Source of the DNA: Thinopyrum elongatum
Lineage: Eukaryota > Streptophyta > Magnoliopsida > Poales > Poaceae
Direction of reading: 5' to 3'
DNA length: 64,000 nt
Assembly: GCA_011799875.1 (NCBI GenBank)
Contig: CM022298.1
Location: 192,222,423 to 192,286,422, forward strand
Below are positions 45,788 to 56,412 of this stretch, in pieces. The position numbers were made by a program, and so were the translations under genes. Every line of letters begins with the position of its first letter. The first letter of the stretch is position 1. The notes below the pieces were generated by a model. That model made no database searches. It was not told where the DNA came from and worked only from the letters and a program-made list of their open reading frames with translations.

Positions 45788-47472
45788 TTGGCGTTGCAGT
45801 CACTTGACGGTCAGATCCCAGTCGACCGTCAGAACAAATAGCGAGATAGAACAAGGTGTGAGTTGATCATACCTGCCCGAGAAGTGGCTGCGTCCGCAAT
45901 CTCCGCGTCTGCGCGCTCATCATCGATCTCCATTTGGGACGTCGCAGAGGTAGCCGCCCTGGGATTCAGAATTTCGCTCGGTCAACAAAAACATGAAGGT
46001 CCGCGAGAGTAAGACAGAAAGTGAAATGGTCTGCAACAGAAGCACTTACATCGAAGCGATAGGCACGGTAACCTTGATCCTGGGTAAAGCCTTCCGAGGT
46101 TTAGGTGGAACGATCTTGGCTTGCTTAGCGGTCTTCTCAGTCGGGTCAGGGGTTGACGTCTGAGTGCGCTTCTGGATCCTAGCACTCGACACCGCAGCCT
46201 TACCCTGGACAACCGCAGGATCTTGTGTCTACTTGGTATGGCGCTTGGTGCGTGGTGGTGACTCGACTTCTTCACTGTCATCGGAGTCATCGCTGTCGTC
46301 TTCACTGTCGTCGGCATACTCTATATCGGCGCTCCCGCCCTCGCTTTCTGCTCCTTTGATGAGTTGTTCCCCATTCGGCACGGGCGATTACATCTTCGTG
46401 AATACCTGCGAAACACAGATTATAAAGATCAGCCGGATTCCAATACAGTTGCATATTGAAGAGCAAAGGATAAAACACTCGACAAGTTATGTCTCACCTA
46501 TCCTGGAAGGTGCTCAGCGTTGAATGGCAAGATCCGTTTTGCTCCACGCGGATTGTCCTTGTTTCCAGTAATGCTCCGAAGCCACTGTGCCACTTTTTCC
46601 TCTTTGACCTCCTCTGGGTGGGTCTGAGCGGTGTCGTCTGCACCCGAGTACAGCCACATGGGGTGGTCGCGAGCTTGCAAGGGCTGGATGCGTCGACTGA
46701 GAAACACTTCCAACAAGTCCATGCCTGTTACTCTGCCCCGGATCAGCTCAACGACTGCGTCAACCAAGATGGCCACCTCACCCTTCTCGTCCTCTTCTAC
46801 GGTCAATGAACGAGGGGCGCGGAGTCTCTCCAGGGAGAAAGGGGGAAGACTAGTCGACGCACCCGGAGTCAGGACATCTTTGCAGTAAAATCAGGTCTAC
46901 TGCCACCCCCTAACTGATTCAGGAAAAGTCATGGGAGGGAAAGAGCTCCTACCCCTCATTTGGACACCCAAACCTCCACACATTTGGATCACGTGGGTTC
47001 TCTCATTAGTCGGATTGGCTTTCTTAACCGACTGAGATCGACAGGTAAAGATATGTTTGAATAACCCCCAATGTGGGTGGCATCCCAGGAAGTTCTCACA
47101 CATCGAAACAAAGGCAGCAAGGTATGATATGGTGTTTGGAGGAAAGTGATGGATTTGAGCACCGAAAAAGTTCAAGAAACCGCGAAAGAATGGATGGGGA
47201 GGAAGAGAAAAACCTCTCTCCACGTGAGTGAGAAGAAGGACTCGCTTGCCGTCGCGCGGCGCGGGCTCAATCTCCCCCTCTAGCAACCTCCAAGATCAGG
47301 GAGCTATCAGGCCGTCGATGGCGAGCCCCTCGAGATTCTCCGCCGTGACCATCGAGCGCAACCAGTCCCCCTGGATCCATCCAGGCGGCAGCGCAGCTCG
47401 GGATGTCGATCCCTTCTTGCCCTGGCCTGTCTTCTTAGCGCGCTCCAATGCCTTCTTCTTGTCTTTTGCCAT
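45788..47472 (-). pseudogene. Element D antisense gene, 5' exons (Transposase_28/putative gypsy-type family)
   Basis: Start ATG at 47472 gives MAKDKKKALERAKKTGQGKK, a basic start, then PPGWIQGDWLRSMVTAENLE. The family core follows in the next frame (47286-46897): GFSLPPHPFFRGFLNFFGAQ, AAFVSMCENFLGCHPHWGLF. After a stop near 46910 comes AILVDAVVELIRGRVTGMDL with HPMWLYSGADDTAQTHPEEV (46806-46498). An acidic and Lys/Pro-rich part ends near 45800 at the J insertion. This gene lies opposite to gag-pol, typical of Tat-lineage elements; the role is unknown. A frameshift near 47290 and the stop near 46910 make it a pseudogene. Confidence 0.7.
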
Positions 47473-47585
47473 CTCCGCGGTGGGCGACAGGAAGGAGCGG
47501 AGCAGCGCTGCGCTACAGTGGGCGGGGCAGAGAGGCAAGGAAGAAAGGGGAAAAGTGGTGGACACTGTTGTACACCTCGGCCGCG

Positions 47586-47600
47586 TCACCCTTTATACCT
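47586..47600 (-). promoter_or_regulatory. TATA box of the antisense gene in D
   Basis: The minus strand reads ggtataaagggtgac (tataaa at 47592-47597), about 120 bp before the ATG at 47472. Spacing and context fit a plant core promoter. It lies between the 3' LTR and the antisense gene, so this transcript would start independently of the LTR. Confidence 0.55.
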
Positions 47601-48028
47601 GTGCATTCGAGTGACTGACCTGTGGGCCCGCGCGATCTCAGCGCATCCCACAACCGGCGCCGGCCCGATACCTGGCGAAAAAGGCGGAGCGAAGATCGAG
47701 GAGTCCCTCCCCGTTTGTTCCGTTAAGCGCAATGCAGCCAGCCCACGCTCTTCTCCAAAAAATTTCAAATCCCGTGAGATCTGGGATCTGGTGGAACAAT
47801 CGATCACATCAAAAGATACACAAATCCAATATGATCAGTGCTACGCTGTTTATTTCACTCGGATATTCAAGAAGCCAGAATCGATCGAGGTGACTGACAG
47901 AGGCTTTAACGACTTGCATACTGTCAGACCTCCAAGAAGGTGTCTCACAGACATTGAGTCGGGTCAAAGTCAACTTCAATCCTTCTTCACTCGGTCCTTG
48001 ATCCATTCGGGGGCTAATGACGATGACA
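47601..48028 (+). other. Element D region before the 3' LTR
   Basis: No gene on the plus strand. It holds the upstream region of the antisense promoter. Close to the LTR it has ttcgggggctaatgacgatg (48006-48025), the probable polypurine tract. Confidence 0.55.
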
Positions 48029-48606
48029 TGTACCTAGGGTAGGGTCGTGGGCCTGACCTATATGCCCTACCCAAGGACACCACACAAGAGGCCAAGACCT
48101 ACAAAGATAGAAAGAAGATGCCGACTGGAGCCCTCATAGAGTGCAATCCACTCGACAGAAGATCCACTCGGATATCCCAATTCCACTCGACCATCGTCAT
48201 TCACTCGGAAGACAAGAATCCACTCGAAGGACAGAAGACTTAGAGCCACCCCTGAATGGAAACGGTCGGACATTCACTCCATCACCTTAAAGATCATTAA
48301 GCGTGGGCATTACCAGTAACGTACATGGCTTTATTCTCTCATTGAACCCCTGTGTAACTGAGGGTTGCGAGGGGTCGGTGTACTCTATATAAGCTACCCC
48401 TCCCCTCTTGCACAAGGGTTCGCACCCCCTGTAACTCAACACTCCAATCAACAAAGCCTCCGCGACACCGAGACGTAGGGTTTTTACCTCCTCCGAGAGG
48501 GGCTTGAACTCGTAAACCCGAGTGTACAACCTCGCCGTAGCTAGACACTGCCTCCTCCTACGTACCCCCCCCCCCCATCTCTACTGTTAGATCCGTTCCC
48601 ACGACA
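48029..48606 (+). repeat. 3' LTR of element D
   Basis: 578 bp, like 25739-26293 plus an 18-bp insertion (gacagaagatccactcgg near 48154) and a longer C-run near 48570. About 16 substitutions by eye. Right TSD acgcc. Confidence 0.88.
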
Positions 48607-48611
48607 ACGCC

Positions 48612-48757
48612 CATGGCACCCCAAGTTAATATTCAAGGAGAACCAAGCAACTAAGCTTGGGGATGCCCCAGAAGGCATCCCCTCTTTCTTCTAATGACCA
48701 TCGGTATTTTACTTGGAGCTATATTTTTATTCGTCACATATCATGAGTTTTGCTTGG
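48612..48757 (+). other. Element C 3' internal sequence after D
   Basis: Continues the 3' region of C (catggcaccccaagttaata). It ends at catgagttttgcttgg, where the sequence jumps directly into LTR sequence (ttcaatcttg). In E the same region runs on for 1.7 kb to the LTR. Confidence 0.7.
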
Positions 48758-49510
48758 TTCAATCTTGTGGTGCTTATTCTCAGTGACAGAAGGAGACATG
48801 ACACGCATGTATCATTGCCATTAAGGATAAAAATATGGGGTCTATTCCTACATGAGTAGATCTTGTCTACATCACGTCATCGTTCTTATTGCATTACTCC
48901 GTTTTTCCATGAACTTAATACACTAGATGCATGCTGGATAGCGGTCGATGTGTGGACCAATAGTAGTAGATGCAGAATCATTTCGGTCTACTAATCTTGG
49001 ATGTGGTGCCTGTATATTGATCATTGCCTTGGATATCATCATAATTATTCGATTCTATCAATTGCCCAACAGTAATTTGTTTACCCACCGTGTGCTATTT
49101 CTCGAGAGAAGCCACTAGTGAAATCTATGGCCCCCCGGTCTATTCTTTATCATATTTGCTTTGAGATATATTTTTATTTGCTTTTATTTTCAGATCTATT
49201 ATTCCAAAAACCCCAAAATACATTGCTGCACTTTTTTATTACTTATTTTATTTCGCGTTTTATTGAGAGCTATTTATTCAATCTACCACAAATTTATATA
49301 TCTTTTTACCGTGTAGGTATTGACAACCCCTCTTACGCGTCGGGTTGCAAGTATTTGTTCTTTGTGTGCAGGTACCGTTTACATAGTGTTGCTTGGTTCT
49401 CCTACTGGATTGATACCTTGGTTTCACAACTGAGGGAAATACCTACCGTAGCTGTACTACATCATCCCTTCCTCTTTGGGGAAATACCGACGCAGTTTCA
49501 AGAGACATCA
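48758..49510 (+). repeat. 3' LTR of element C, 5'-truncated
   Basis: Only the right 753 bp of the LTR are left, ending gagacatca before TSD gggtc. The left part (48758-48900) is closer to the LTR of E (cagtgacagaaggagacatg) than to the 5' LTR of C, while the right part matches C. The truncation removes the polypurine tract and the promoter. Confidence 0.75.
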
Positions 49511-49526
49511 GGGTCTCATGTCAGAG

Positions 49527-49602
49527 TGATACGTCTCCGACGTTTTTTATTATTCCATGCTGTTATATTATCAACCTTGGATGTTTTATATGCATTATTA
49601 TA
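49527..49602 (+). repeat. 5' LTR of element F, first 76 bp
   Basis: tgatacgtctccgacg...gcattattata. It is the start of an LTR that is cut by E and resumes at 59419 (ctattttatatcattttttg). The flank cagag (49522-49526) belongs to element B. Confidence 0.75.
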
Positions 49603-51185
49603 TGATACGTCTCCAACGTATCTATAATTTTTGATTGTTTCATGCTGTTATATTATCAATCTTGGATGTTTTACATTCATTTACTAGCAACTTTATATCA
49701 TTTTTTGGCACTAACCTATTAACATAGTGCCCAGTGCAGTTGCTATTTTTTGCTTGTTTTTTACTTCGTAGAATATCCATATCAAACAGAGTCCAAATGC
49801 AGAGAAACTTTTTGGAGATTTTTTCTGCCCAGAAGATACCCAGGGAGCCCAAGAGGTGTACCGGAGGAGGCTCATGGTGCCCACAAGACACCAGGGCGCG
49901 CCAGAGGCCCCAGACACGCCCTGGTGCCTTGTGGGGCCCACGGTGATATTTTTCACCGCCTCTCAGCTCTATAAATACTAAGATATTCCAGAAACCCTAA
50001 AGGAGTCGATGAAAAACAATTCCAGCCGCCGCAAGTTCTAGAACCACGAGATTCAATCTAGAGCCCTTTTCCGGCACCTTGCCGGAGGGGGAAACAATCA
50101 CGGAGGGGTTCATCATCCTCATTGGTGCTGCTCCAATGATGCATGAGTAGTTTATCACAGACCTATGGGTCCATAGGCAGTAGCTAGATGGCTTCTTCTC
50201 TCTCTTTGATCTTCAATACAATGTTCTCCTGGATGTTCTTGGACATCTATTTGATGCAATGACTTTTTGCGGTGTGTTTGTTGGGATCCGATGAATTGCG
50301 AGTTTATGATCAGTTCTATCTATGAATATTATTTGAGCCTTCTCTGAACTCTTTTATGATTGATCTTTATAGCATCATATTTCTTCTTCGAAAATTTGGT
50401 TTGGTTTGGCCAACTAGATTTCTTTTTCTTGCAATGGGAAGAGGTGCTTTGTGATGGGTTCAATCTTGCGGTGCTTATTCTCAGTGACAGAAGGAGACAT
50501 GACACGCATGTATCGTTGCCATTAAGGATAAAAAGATGGGGTATATTCCTACATGAATAGATCTTGTCTACATCATGTTATCGTTCTTATTGCATTACTT
50601 CGTTTTTCCATGAACTTAATACACTAGATGCATGCTGGATAGCGGTCGATGTGTGGAGTAATAGTAGTAGATGGAGGCAGGAGTCGGTCTACTAATCTTG
50701 GACGTGATGCCTATATACATGATCATTGCCTTGGATATCATCATGATTATTTGCTTTTCTATCAATTGCCTAACTGCAATTTGTTTACCCACCGTATGCT
50801 ATTTTCTTGAGAGAAGCCACTAATGAAATCTACGGCCCCTAGATCTATTTCCTATCATATTATTTTCAGATCTATTATTCCAAAAACCCAAAAATACCTT
50901 GCTGCACTTATTCTTTCTTTATTTTATTTTGTGTTTTTGCCAGATCTATTTATCCAATCTCATACAATTTTATCTATCTCAATATCGAGGAGGGATTGAC
51001 CACCCCTCTTACGCGTTGGGTTGCAAGTATTTGTTATTTGAGTGCGGGTGCTGTTTACATAGTGTTGCTTGGTTCTCCTACTGGATTGATAACCTTGGTT
51101 TCATAACTGAGGGAAATACTTACCGTTGTTGTGCTGCATCATCCTCTCCTCTTCGGGGAAATACCAACGCAGATACAAGCAATCA
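49603..51185 (+). repeat. 5' LTR of element E
   Basis: 1583 bp from tgatacgtct to caagcaatca. TATA box tataaata at 49970-49977. It is followed after 11 bases by a primer site. Confidence 0.9.
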
Positions 51186-51196
51186 GGAAGAATTTC

Positions 51197-51214
51197 TGGC
51201 GCCGTTGCTGGGGA
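51197..51214 (+). other. Primer binding site of element E
   Basis: tggcgccgttgctgggga, the tRNA-Asp site TGGCGCCGTTGCCGGGGA with one change. Confidence 0.85.
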
Positions 51215-51448
51215 GACATCATCAACATCTATCAGGTTCCTACGCACAAACTCTCATCTCCTTGCAATTACTTTATTTGCCATTTGCCTCTCGTTTTCAT
51301 ATCCCCCACTTCAAAATGTTTTTGCAAAAAATACAAAAATATTTTCCCGTTTGCCTTTTCCCCATTTGCCTTTTTGCTTGCTATCTTTTCTTGTGTTACC
51401 ATGTGCCTTCTATTTTCTCGCATCTTCGCTTGCTAAAAATCTGTTGAT

Positions 51449-52317
51449 ATGGATCCTCATCCACTTTCTAATCTTTTTAAAAGATCCAATTATGATGAAC
51501 CAATCTCTAGCGAGTTGAGTGCACTAGATTATCTTTATGAAGTTTTGCTTGAGATTCATGAATCTGAAAATTGTTATGAAGTGTTAAAGGAACAAATTTA
51601 TAAAGTGATTCACGATAGCTCCTTGAATGAAAAGCATGATTGCAATGATGTTATTATAAATTCTATCAATGTCAATTGTGCTAATAATATGGAAAACCCC
51701 AAGCTTGGGATGCTAATTTTGCTATGTCCACTACTTATTGTAATGATCATGATTGGTGTGATTCTTCTTATGATCTTGAAAATTTATTTAAGCCTCATGA
51801 TGAGTATTTTAGTAATTATAATGTTTGCAATAACATTGAAAGTAGGTTTGGAAGAGCATCAACTTTAGTTAAAAATAATCCCACATATTTGGAGAGTGTT
51901 CGATCTTATGAAATTTTTGATAAAGGTGGGTTTGGAGAGGTCATGACTTTATTTGATGATAATCCCACTATATTGGAAGAGTGTCAACTTTGCATGCATG
52001 TGGATCATGTAGAGAATATGTTATGTGATAACTATATTGTAGAATTTGAATAGGATCCCACATGTAATTATTATGAGAGAGGGAAATATGGTTGTAGAAA
52101 TTTTCATGTTACTAAATTACCTCTCTTCTTGTTGAGATTGTCTATGTTTTATTCTTCTTCCTTGCATATGCTAGTCTTTGCTTGTTTTGATAATTTGTAT
52201 GCTTATAAAATGCCTATGCATAGGAAGTATGTTAGACTTAAATGTGATTTTCACATGCTATATGATGCTCTCTTTGTGCTTCAATTCTTGCATTTCATGC
52301 GAGCATCATTAAAATTA
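51449..52317 (+). pseudogene. Element E small ORF with C-terminal hydrophobic segments
   Basis: ATG at 51449 gives MDPHPLSNLFKRSNYDEPIS, an acidic helical region (YLYEVLLEIHESENCYEVLK) and SLNEKHDCNDVIINSINVNC. A one-base loss in gcttgggatgc (near 51709) shifts frame. The second frame has YCNDHDWCDSSYDLENLFKP and KGGFGEVMTLFDDNPTILEE. A TAG at 52051 interrupts, after which the frame continues to a hydrophobic stretch (SMFYSSSLHMLVFACF) and a basic patch (MPMHRKYVRLKC). Intact length would be about 290 residues. It stands where gag should be. The FGEV-TL-D-PT motif recurs in the polyprotein of C (KSGFGEVKTLTSDVPTLL), so it may derive from it. Function unknown. Confidence 0.55.
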
Positions 52318-53907
52318 GGGAAAAGTATATTTTTCGTCCCTCAACTCTGTTGAAAGTATGGAAATGGTCCCTCAACTTCAAAACCATCAAATCTTAGTCC
52401 CTTAACTTTTGAAACCGGATAAGTTTAGTACCTCATCCCGCTTGAGCTGGTTTCGTCTGATGTGGAAGCGGTTTTGACCAAAACTTAACACATAGTCAAG
52501 GTTTGACTGAGAAGATGATGTGTGGGCCCACTCATCAATCTATGGACAGATGAAATAAGAGTACAAAATAAGCAGGAGGTTTGTGTTCAAACACGAGACC
52601 TCCAATCAGGTCAGCTTGCATGAAAGTAGCTCGAGGCCTCGAGCCACACAGGCTGACGTTGATTCTTGTACTCTAAATTTCCAATAATTCAAATTTCCAA
52701 AATGGAGAGACGCACACACAAAAAAAGGCCGAGCAGGCGCTCGCTCGCCGGCGACCACCATTGTTGCCAGCCGGCCGTGACAAGCGCCACTCCTCCGCAG
52801 CCTGCGCACCAACACGTTCTACTATGTCGGGCTCCCCGGTCGGCATCTCCATTGGCGATGAGGCCCTTTTCGTCCCAACCTCCGCCTTCGCCATGGATGA
52901 CGCGGCTGTCACCCGCCTCATGCTTGCCTCTTGCTCCAATGTGATCTCCAGGACACTCCCACTACCGTAGCCCTCCTCGTTGAGCCCAGCTTCTCCCTCG
53001 AGGACGCGAGCGGTGCCGGAGTCATCTCTCTTGCACGCGGACAACAACCTCGCAGAGCCAAACCACTACATCCAGACGCTCCATCGTGCCGTCGTAGTAA
53101 ACCACACCAAAAGAATTGACGCGGGAGGCCCCAAATCATCGCCGACGCCAAAATCGTCTTCCCTGAATAAGGTGACCGCTATCGCGCCGTGATCTCCTCC
53201 TCCGGCAAGCTCCGGTTCTCCCTGTAGACTTCCTACGCTCGCTTTGGTCCTACCAAAGTTCATGCGTCCTCCCTGAGCAGCCCCTAATCCTCGACCTCAC
53301 CCCGACGCCAGCCCGTGCTCCGCCTCCCATTGTTGTCGACGCAATCATCGCTTCAGAGCTTCCTCGCCGCATCCGAGCATGCGTACATGCTCTAGTGATA
53401 CGCTAGTTATTTCTCTCCTCTCCCGAAGCCTCCTCCCTGTGCCATGTAGCTGCCTGCATAGCGCCACCCATCACCTCCACTGGAAGCCATCGCCGGCAAA
53501 GCTTCGGCCGTCCCGCGTGCCCATGCTTGCTTTCCCAGCCATGCGGATACCCAGCTCGCTCCCAAAAAGTGTGCAACCTCTCCCTACTAGCTCCTGCACC
53601 GTCCAGAGCGCCGCCGTAGTGCCCGCTGCCAGAGTTCCTCGCTGCGCCCAACAAATGTTTGTGTAAATGCCTGACTGCTTGGTGTGTTGGGTGCTCCATG
53701 AGACAGTGACGTGGCGGTCAAACCCGGAGTATGTGTCAAGTTTTTGTCAAACCCGCTTACACGTCAGATGAAAACCACCTTAAGCAAAAGGAGGGACTAA
53801 ACTTATCCGGTTTCAAAAGTTGAGGGACTAAGATTTGCTGGTTTTAGACTTGAGAGACCATTTCTATACTTTCGAGAGAGTTGAAGGATGAAAAATATAC
53901 TTTTCCC
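52318..53907. mobile_element. Pack-MULE-like element (Mutator superfamily) carrying gene fragments
   Basis: 9-bp TSD ttaaaatta at 52309-52317 and 53908-53916. Terminal inverted repeats of about 110 bp start gggaaaagtatatttttc at both ends, share ttttgaaaccggataag further in, and differ at about 13 positions. The 1.6-kb body has no transposase. The core (52690-53660) is GC-rich, unlike the surrounding AT-rich element E. Around 52803-52918 it encodes pieces of a plant A1 aspartic protease. Size, TIR length, TSD length and captured coding sequence fit a Pack-MULE. Confidence 0.82.
52803..52918 (+). pseudogene. Captured fragment of a plant aspartic protease (A1/nepenthesin type)
   Basis: In one frame the sequence reads LRTNTFYYVGL; one base further it continues GISIGDEALFVPTSAFAMDD and then AAVTRL. 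In plant A1 proteases FYYVGL-GISVGG...P-SAFA--D is followed by the second catalytic Asp-Ser-Gly and then T-VTRL. Here the stretch with the catalytic triad is missing between MDD and AAVTRL, and there is a frameshift. The fragment cannot code for an active enzyme. The remaining captured sequence to 53660 I do not recognise. Confidence 0.6.
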
Positions 53908-53916
53908 TTAAAATTA

Positions 53917-56412
53917 TCTATGCCTAGCCAGGGGCATAAAACAACAGTGCTTGTTGGGAGGCAACCCAATGAATAAAATATTTTTTCTCTTTTTCTTTCT
54001 GTTTTTGTGTGTTGACACAATTATGCTACTGTTATGATTGTGTTTTTATGTTTTATTTAGTGTCTGCGCCAAGTAAAGCCTTTAGGATCATGTTGGGTGA
54101 TAGTTGATTTGATCTTGTTGGAAAACAGAAACTTTTACGTCTAGTAGCAGAATTGTTAAAAATCACTAGAGAGACGCAGAACTCTGAATGTTTTACACAA
54201 GATTGATATATGAATTGCCTCTGTTGTCCTAATTTTTCAGAAATTTTGGAGTTACAAAAGTATGAGTAAAATCCGAGTCTTTACATATTGTTCTGTTTTT
54301 GATAGATTCTATTTTCGTTGCATTGTGTGCTTATTTTGATGAATCTATGGACTATACCGGTTTTTTTAGCCATGGTAAAGTTACAATACAGTAGGTATAA
54401 TGCAATAACAAAATATGAATGGGTTTGCAACAATACTTAAAGTAAAGATTGGTTTTCTTATACTAACGGATCTCACGAAGGTTTTTCTTGAGTTTTGTGT
54501 GATTGAAGTTTTCAAGTTTTGGGTGAGATCACGATGGATGAAGGAATAAGGAGTGAAAAGAGCCTAATCTTGGGGATGCCCATGGCACCCCAAGGTAATA
54601 TTCAAGGATAACCAAGCAACTAAGCTTGGGTATGCCCCGGAAGGCATCCCCTCTTTCTTCTAACGACCATCAGTAATTTTACTTGGAGCTATATTTTTAT
54701 TCATCACATATCATGAATTTTGCTTGAAGCATTTTGTATTATATGAGTCTTTGCTTGTTTTGCTTTTTAGTTTGTCACAATTATCCTTGCTGGACACACC
54801 TATTTGAGAGAGCCATAATGATGCTATGATTTGTTAGAATTACTCTATGTGCTTCACTTAATTTTTCTTGAGCTATGGAATTGCTGTAGTGCTTCACTTA
54901 TATCTTTTTGAGCACGGTGGTATTTTAATTTTGAAGAAATATACTCCCATGCTTCACTTAGATCAATTTGAGAGTTAGTAATTTTTTGAAGAAATTCTCT
55001 CATGCTTCACTTATATTATTTTGAGAGATGAGAAAAATTATTTATGCTCATGTTCTTCACTTAAATTTGTTTGAGAGCTTGTTATAAGCAATGGTAATAT
55101 ATGAAACTAGTCCCAAAATGATAGATATCTAAGAGGGATATAATAAAAACTTTCATGAAGATCATTGGATATTATAAACTTGATTCCTTGTAATAGTTTT
55201 GAGATATGAAGATAGTAATATGTGAGTCATGTTGGTGAGTAATTATACTTTAGTAAGAATATTAGTGTTAAGGTTTGTGATTCTCTATGCAAGCATGAAA
55301 GTCAATAGTTATGCAATGAAGTTACATCCTACTTGTGGTGCATTATTCAGTGTTAGTTATGTTCAATGCTCGTTAATGCTTGCTTTCGTTTTTTGGTTGG
55401 TTGCTTCTCAATCTATTTGCTAGCCTTTCCTTGTACTAAGTGGGAATACTACTTGTGCATCCAAACTCCTTAAACCAACTTGTGCCAATGAGTCCACCAT
55501 ACCTACCTATATGCGGTATTTCCATGTCGTTCCAAGTAATTTTGTATGTGCAAACTCTAATTTTCAAAATGAATTTCCTTTTTGTGTGCCCGTACTGCTC
55601 ATGAAGCGGCAGGGGGTGGCCAATATTTTTCCATGCTAGATGTGTTATTCTCAAGATGAGTGTTTATTCACTTGTCATTGCATGAGAGTGTGGCAAGGTA
55701 ATAGGGATGCCCAGTCTCGAAATGAAAGAAATATATATTTATGTTATCAAATAATAAATTCCTTGGAAAGTGTTGGTATGGAAGGCACCCGTGGATACGG
55801 CTAGCCATGGATTGTGAAAGAATGGTGGAAAAAGGAAAAAAAAACTTTATTTTATGTTTGGGAACCACCTATGATGTATCTAGCATGGAAAGTATTGGGA
55901 ATTCTCGGTCATTTTCGTTGACAAGAAAAGCATGCCTCTCAAAATATTTTATCTCTCAATTTAAGTTTTGAGCTCTGGCACCTCTACAAATCTCTGCTTC
56001 CCTCTGCGAATGGCCTATCTATTTACTTTATGCAATTTTTATTTTTCACTTTTGAGTCTCCATCTTCTCTTATAAAGCACCAACTAGGGAGCACTATGAT
56101 CATACTTGTGCATTGGATGTAGCTAATATTTGAGTGTGTTTAATGAATGGATCAATGATTGAGCATGATGGGATAGGGATAGCTTTCTTTAGTGTTGATA
56201 TTTTGGAAGACATGGTCGCTTGTTGATATGCTTGAGTATTGATATCCTCATGTTAATTATAGACTATTACTTTGAATCATCTAAAAGTCCAAATGTCCAT
56301 GCTACAAAAGAAAAGAATATGTGATGAACATGTTAGGCAGCATTCCACATCAAAAATTCTGTTTTTATCATTTACCTACTCGAGGATGAGCAGGAATTAA
56401 GCTTGGGGATGC
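53917..56412 (+). other. Element E 3' non-coding region
   Basis: No gene in 2.5 kb. It begins with gcctagccaggggcataaaa and tgcttgttgggaggcaaccc. It has the intact counterpart of the D insertion site (cttggggatgcccatggcac, near 54573). It has a set of phrases of the form tgcttcactta...ttgagag, repeated at about 54850, 54893, 54950 and 55010. The block 55390-56050 is shared with H. It ends in the polypurine tract aattaagcttggggatgc. Confidence 0.7.

Larger units (their letters stand above)
25739..48606 (+). mobile_element. Element D: Tat-type Gypsy element with antisense gene, hosting I and J
   Basis: LTRs 25739-26293 and 48029-48606, TG...CA. The TSD is atgca (25734-25738) and acgcc (48607-48611); the uninterrupted site in E and F reads atgcc, so each copy has one change. 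Without I and J the element is about 12 kb. Plus strand: gag, protease, RT, RNase H, second RNase H, integrase C-terminus. Then a 71-bp repeat array, and on the minus strand a large spliced antisense gene. This layout is that of the Tat (Retand/Ogre) lineage. LTRs differ at about 16 positions of 555 by eye, near 1.1 million years at 1.3e-8 per site per year. Several stop codons make it inactive. Confidence 0.82.
21145..49510 (+). mobile_element. Element C: gag-protease-only Gypsy element, split by D
   Basis: TSD gggtc flanks it at 21140-21144 and 49511-49515. The 5' LTR is 21145-22722; the 3' LTR keeps only its right part (48758-49510). Internal sequence 22723-25738 continues at 48612 after element D. 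Without D the element is about 5.5 kb. It has a tRNA-Asp primer site, an Athila-like gag and a protease but no RT, RNase H or integrase, so it is a non-autonomous or deleted copy. LTR starts tgatatgtctcc and fits the Fatima/Sabrina-type group by memory. Confidence 0.8.
19350..49526 (-). mobile_element. Element B: minus-strand Gypsy element, split by C and then F
   Basis: Visible parts are the LTR 19350-20865, the internal stretch 20866-21144 and 49511-49526. On the minus strand the polypurine tract (taagcttgggggagt, 20866-20880) abuts the LTR, so this LTR is the 3' LTR and B runs leftward. C inserted at 21145 with TSD gggtc, and F at 49527. The 5' half of B lies beyond the window. No coding sequence of B is left here. 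The LTR end catca/tgatg and TATA position (20496-20502, minus) resemble the Sabrina/Fatima-type Gypsy group. Confidence 0.65.

Noticed and set aside
52803..52918. Functional aspartic protease gene
   Set aside because: The catalytic stretch is missing, there is a frameshift, and it lies inside a transposon.
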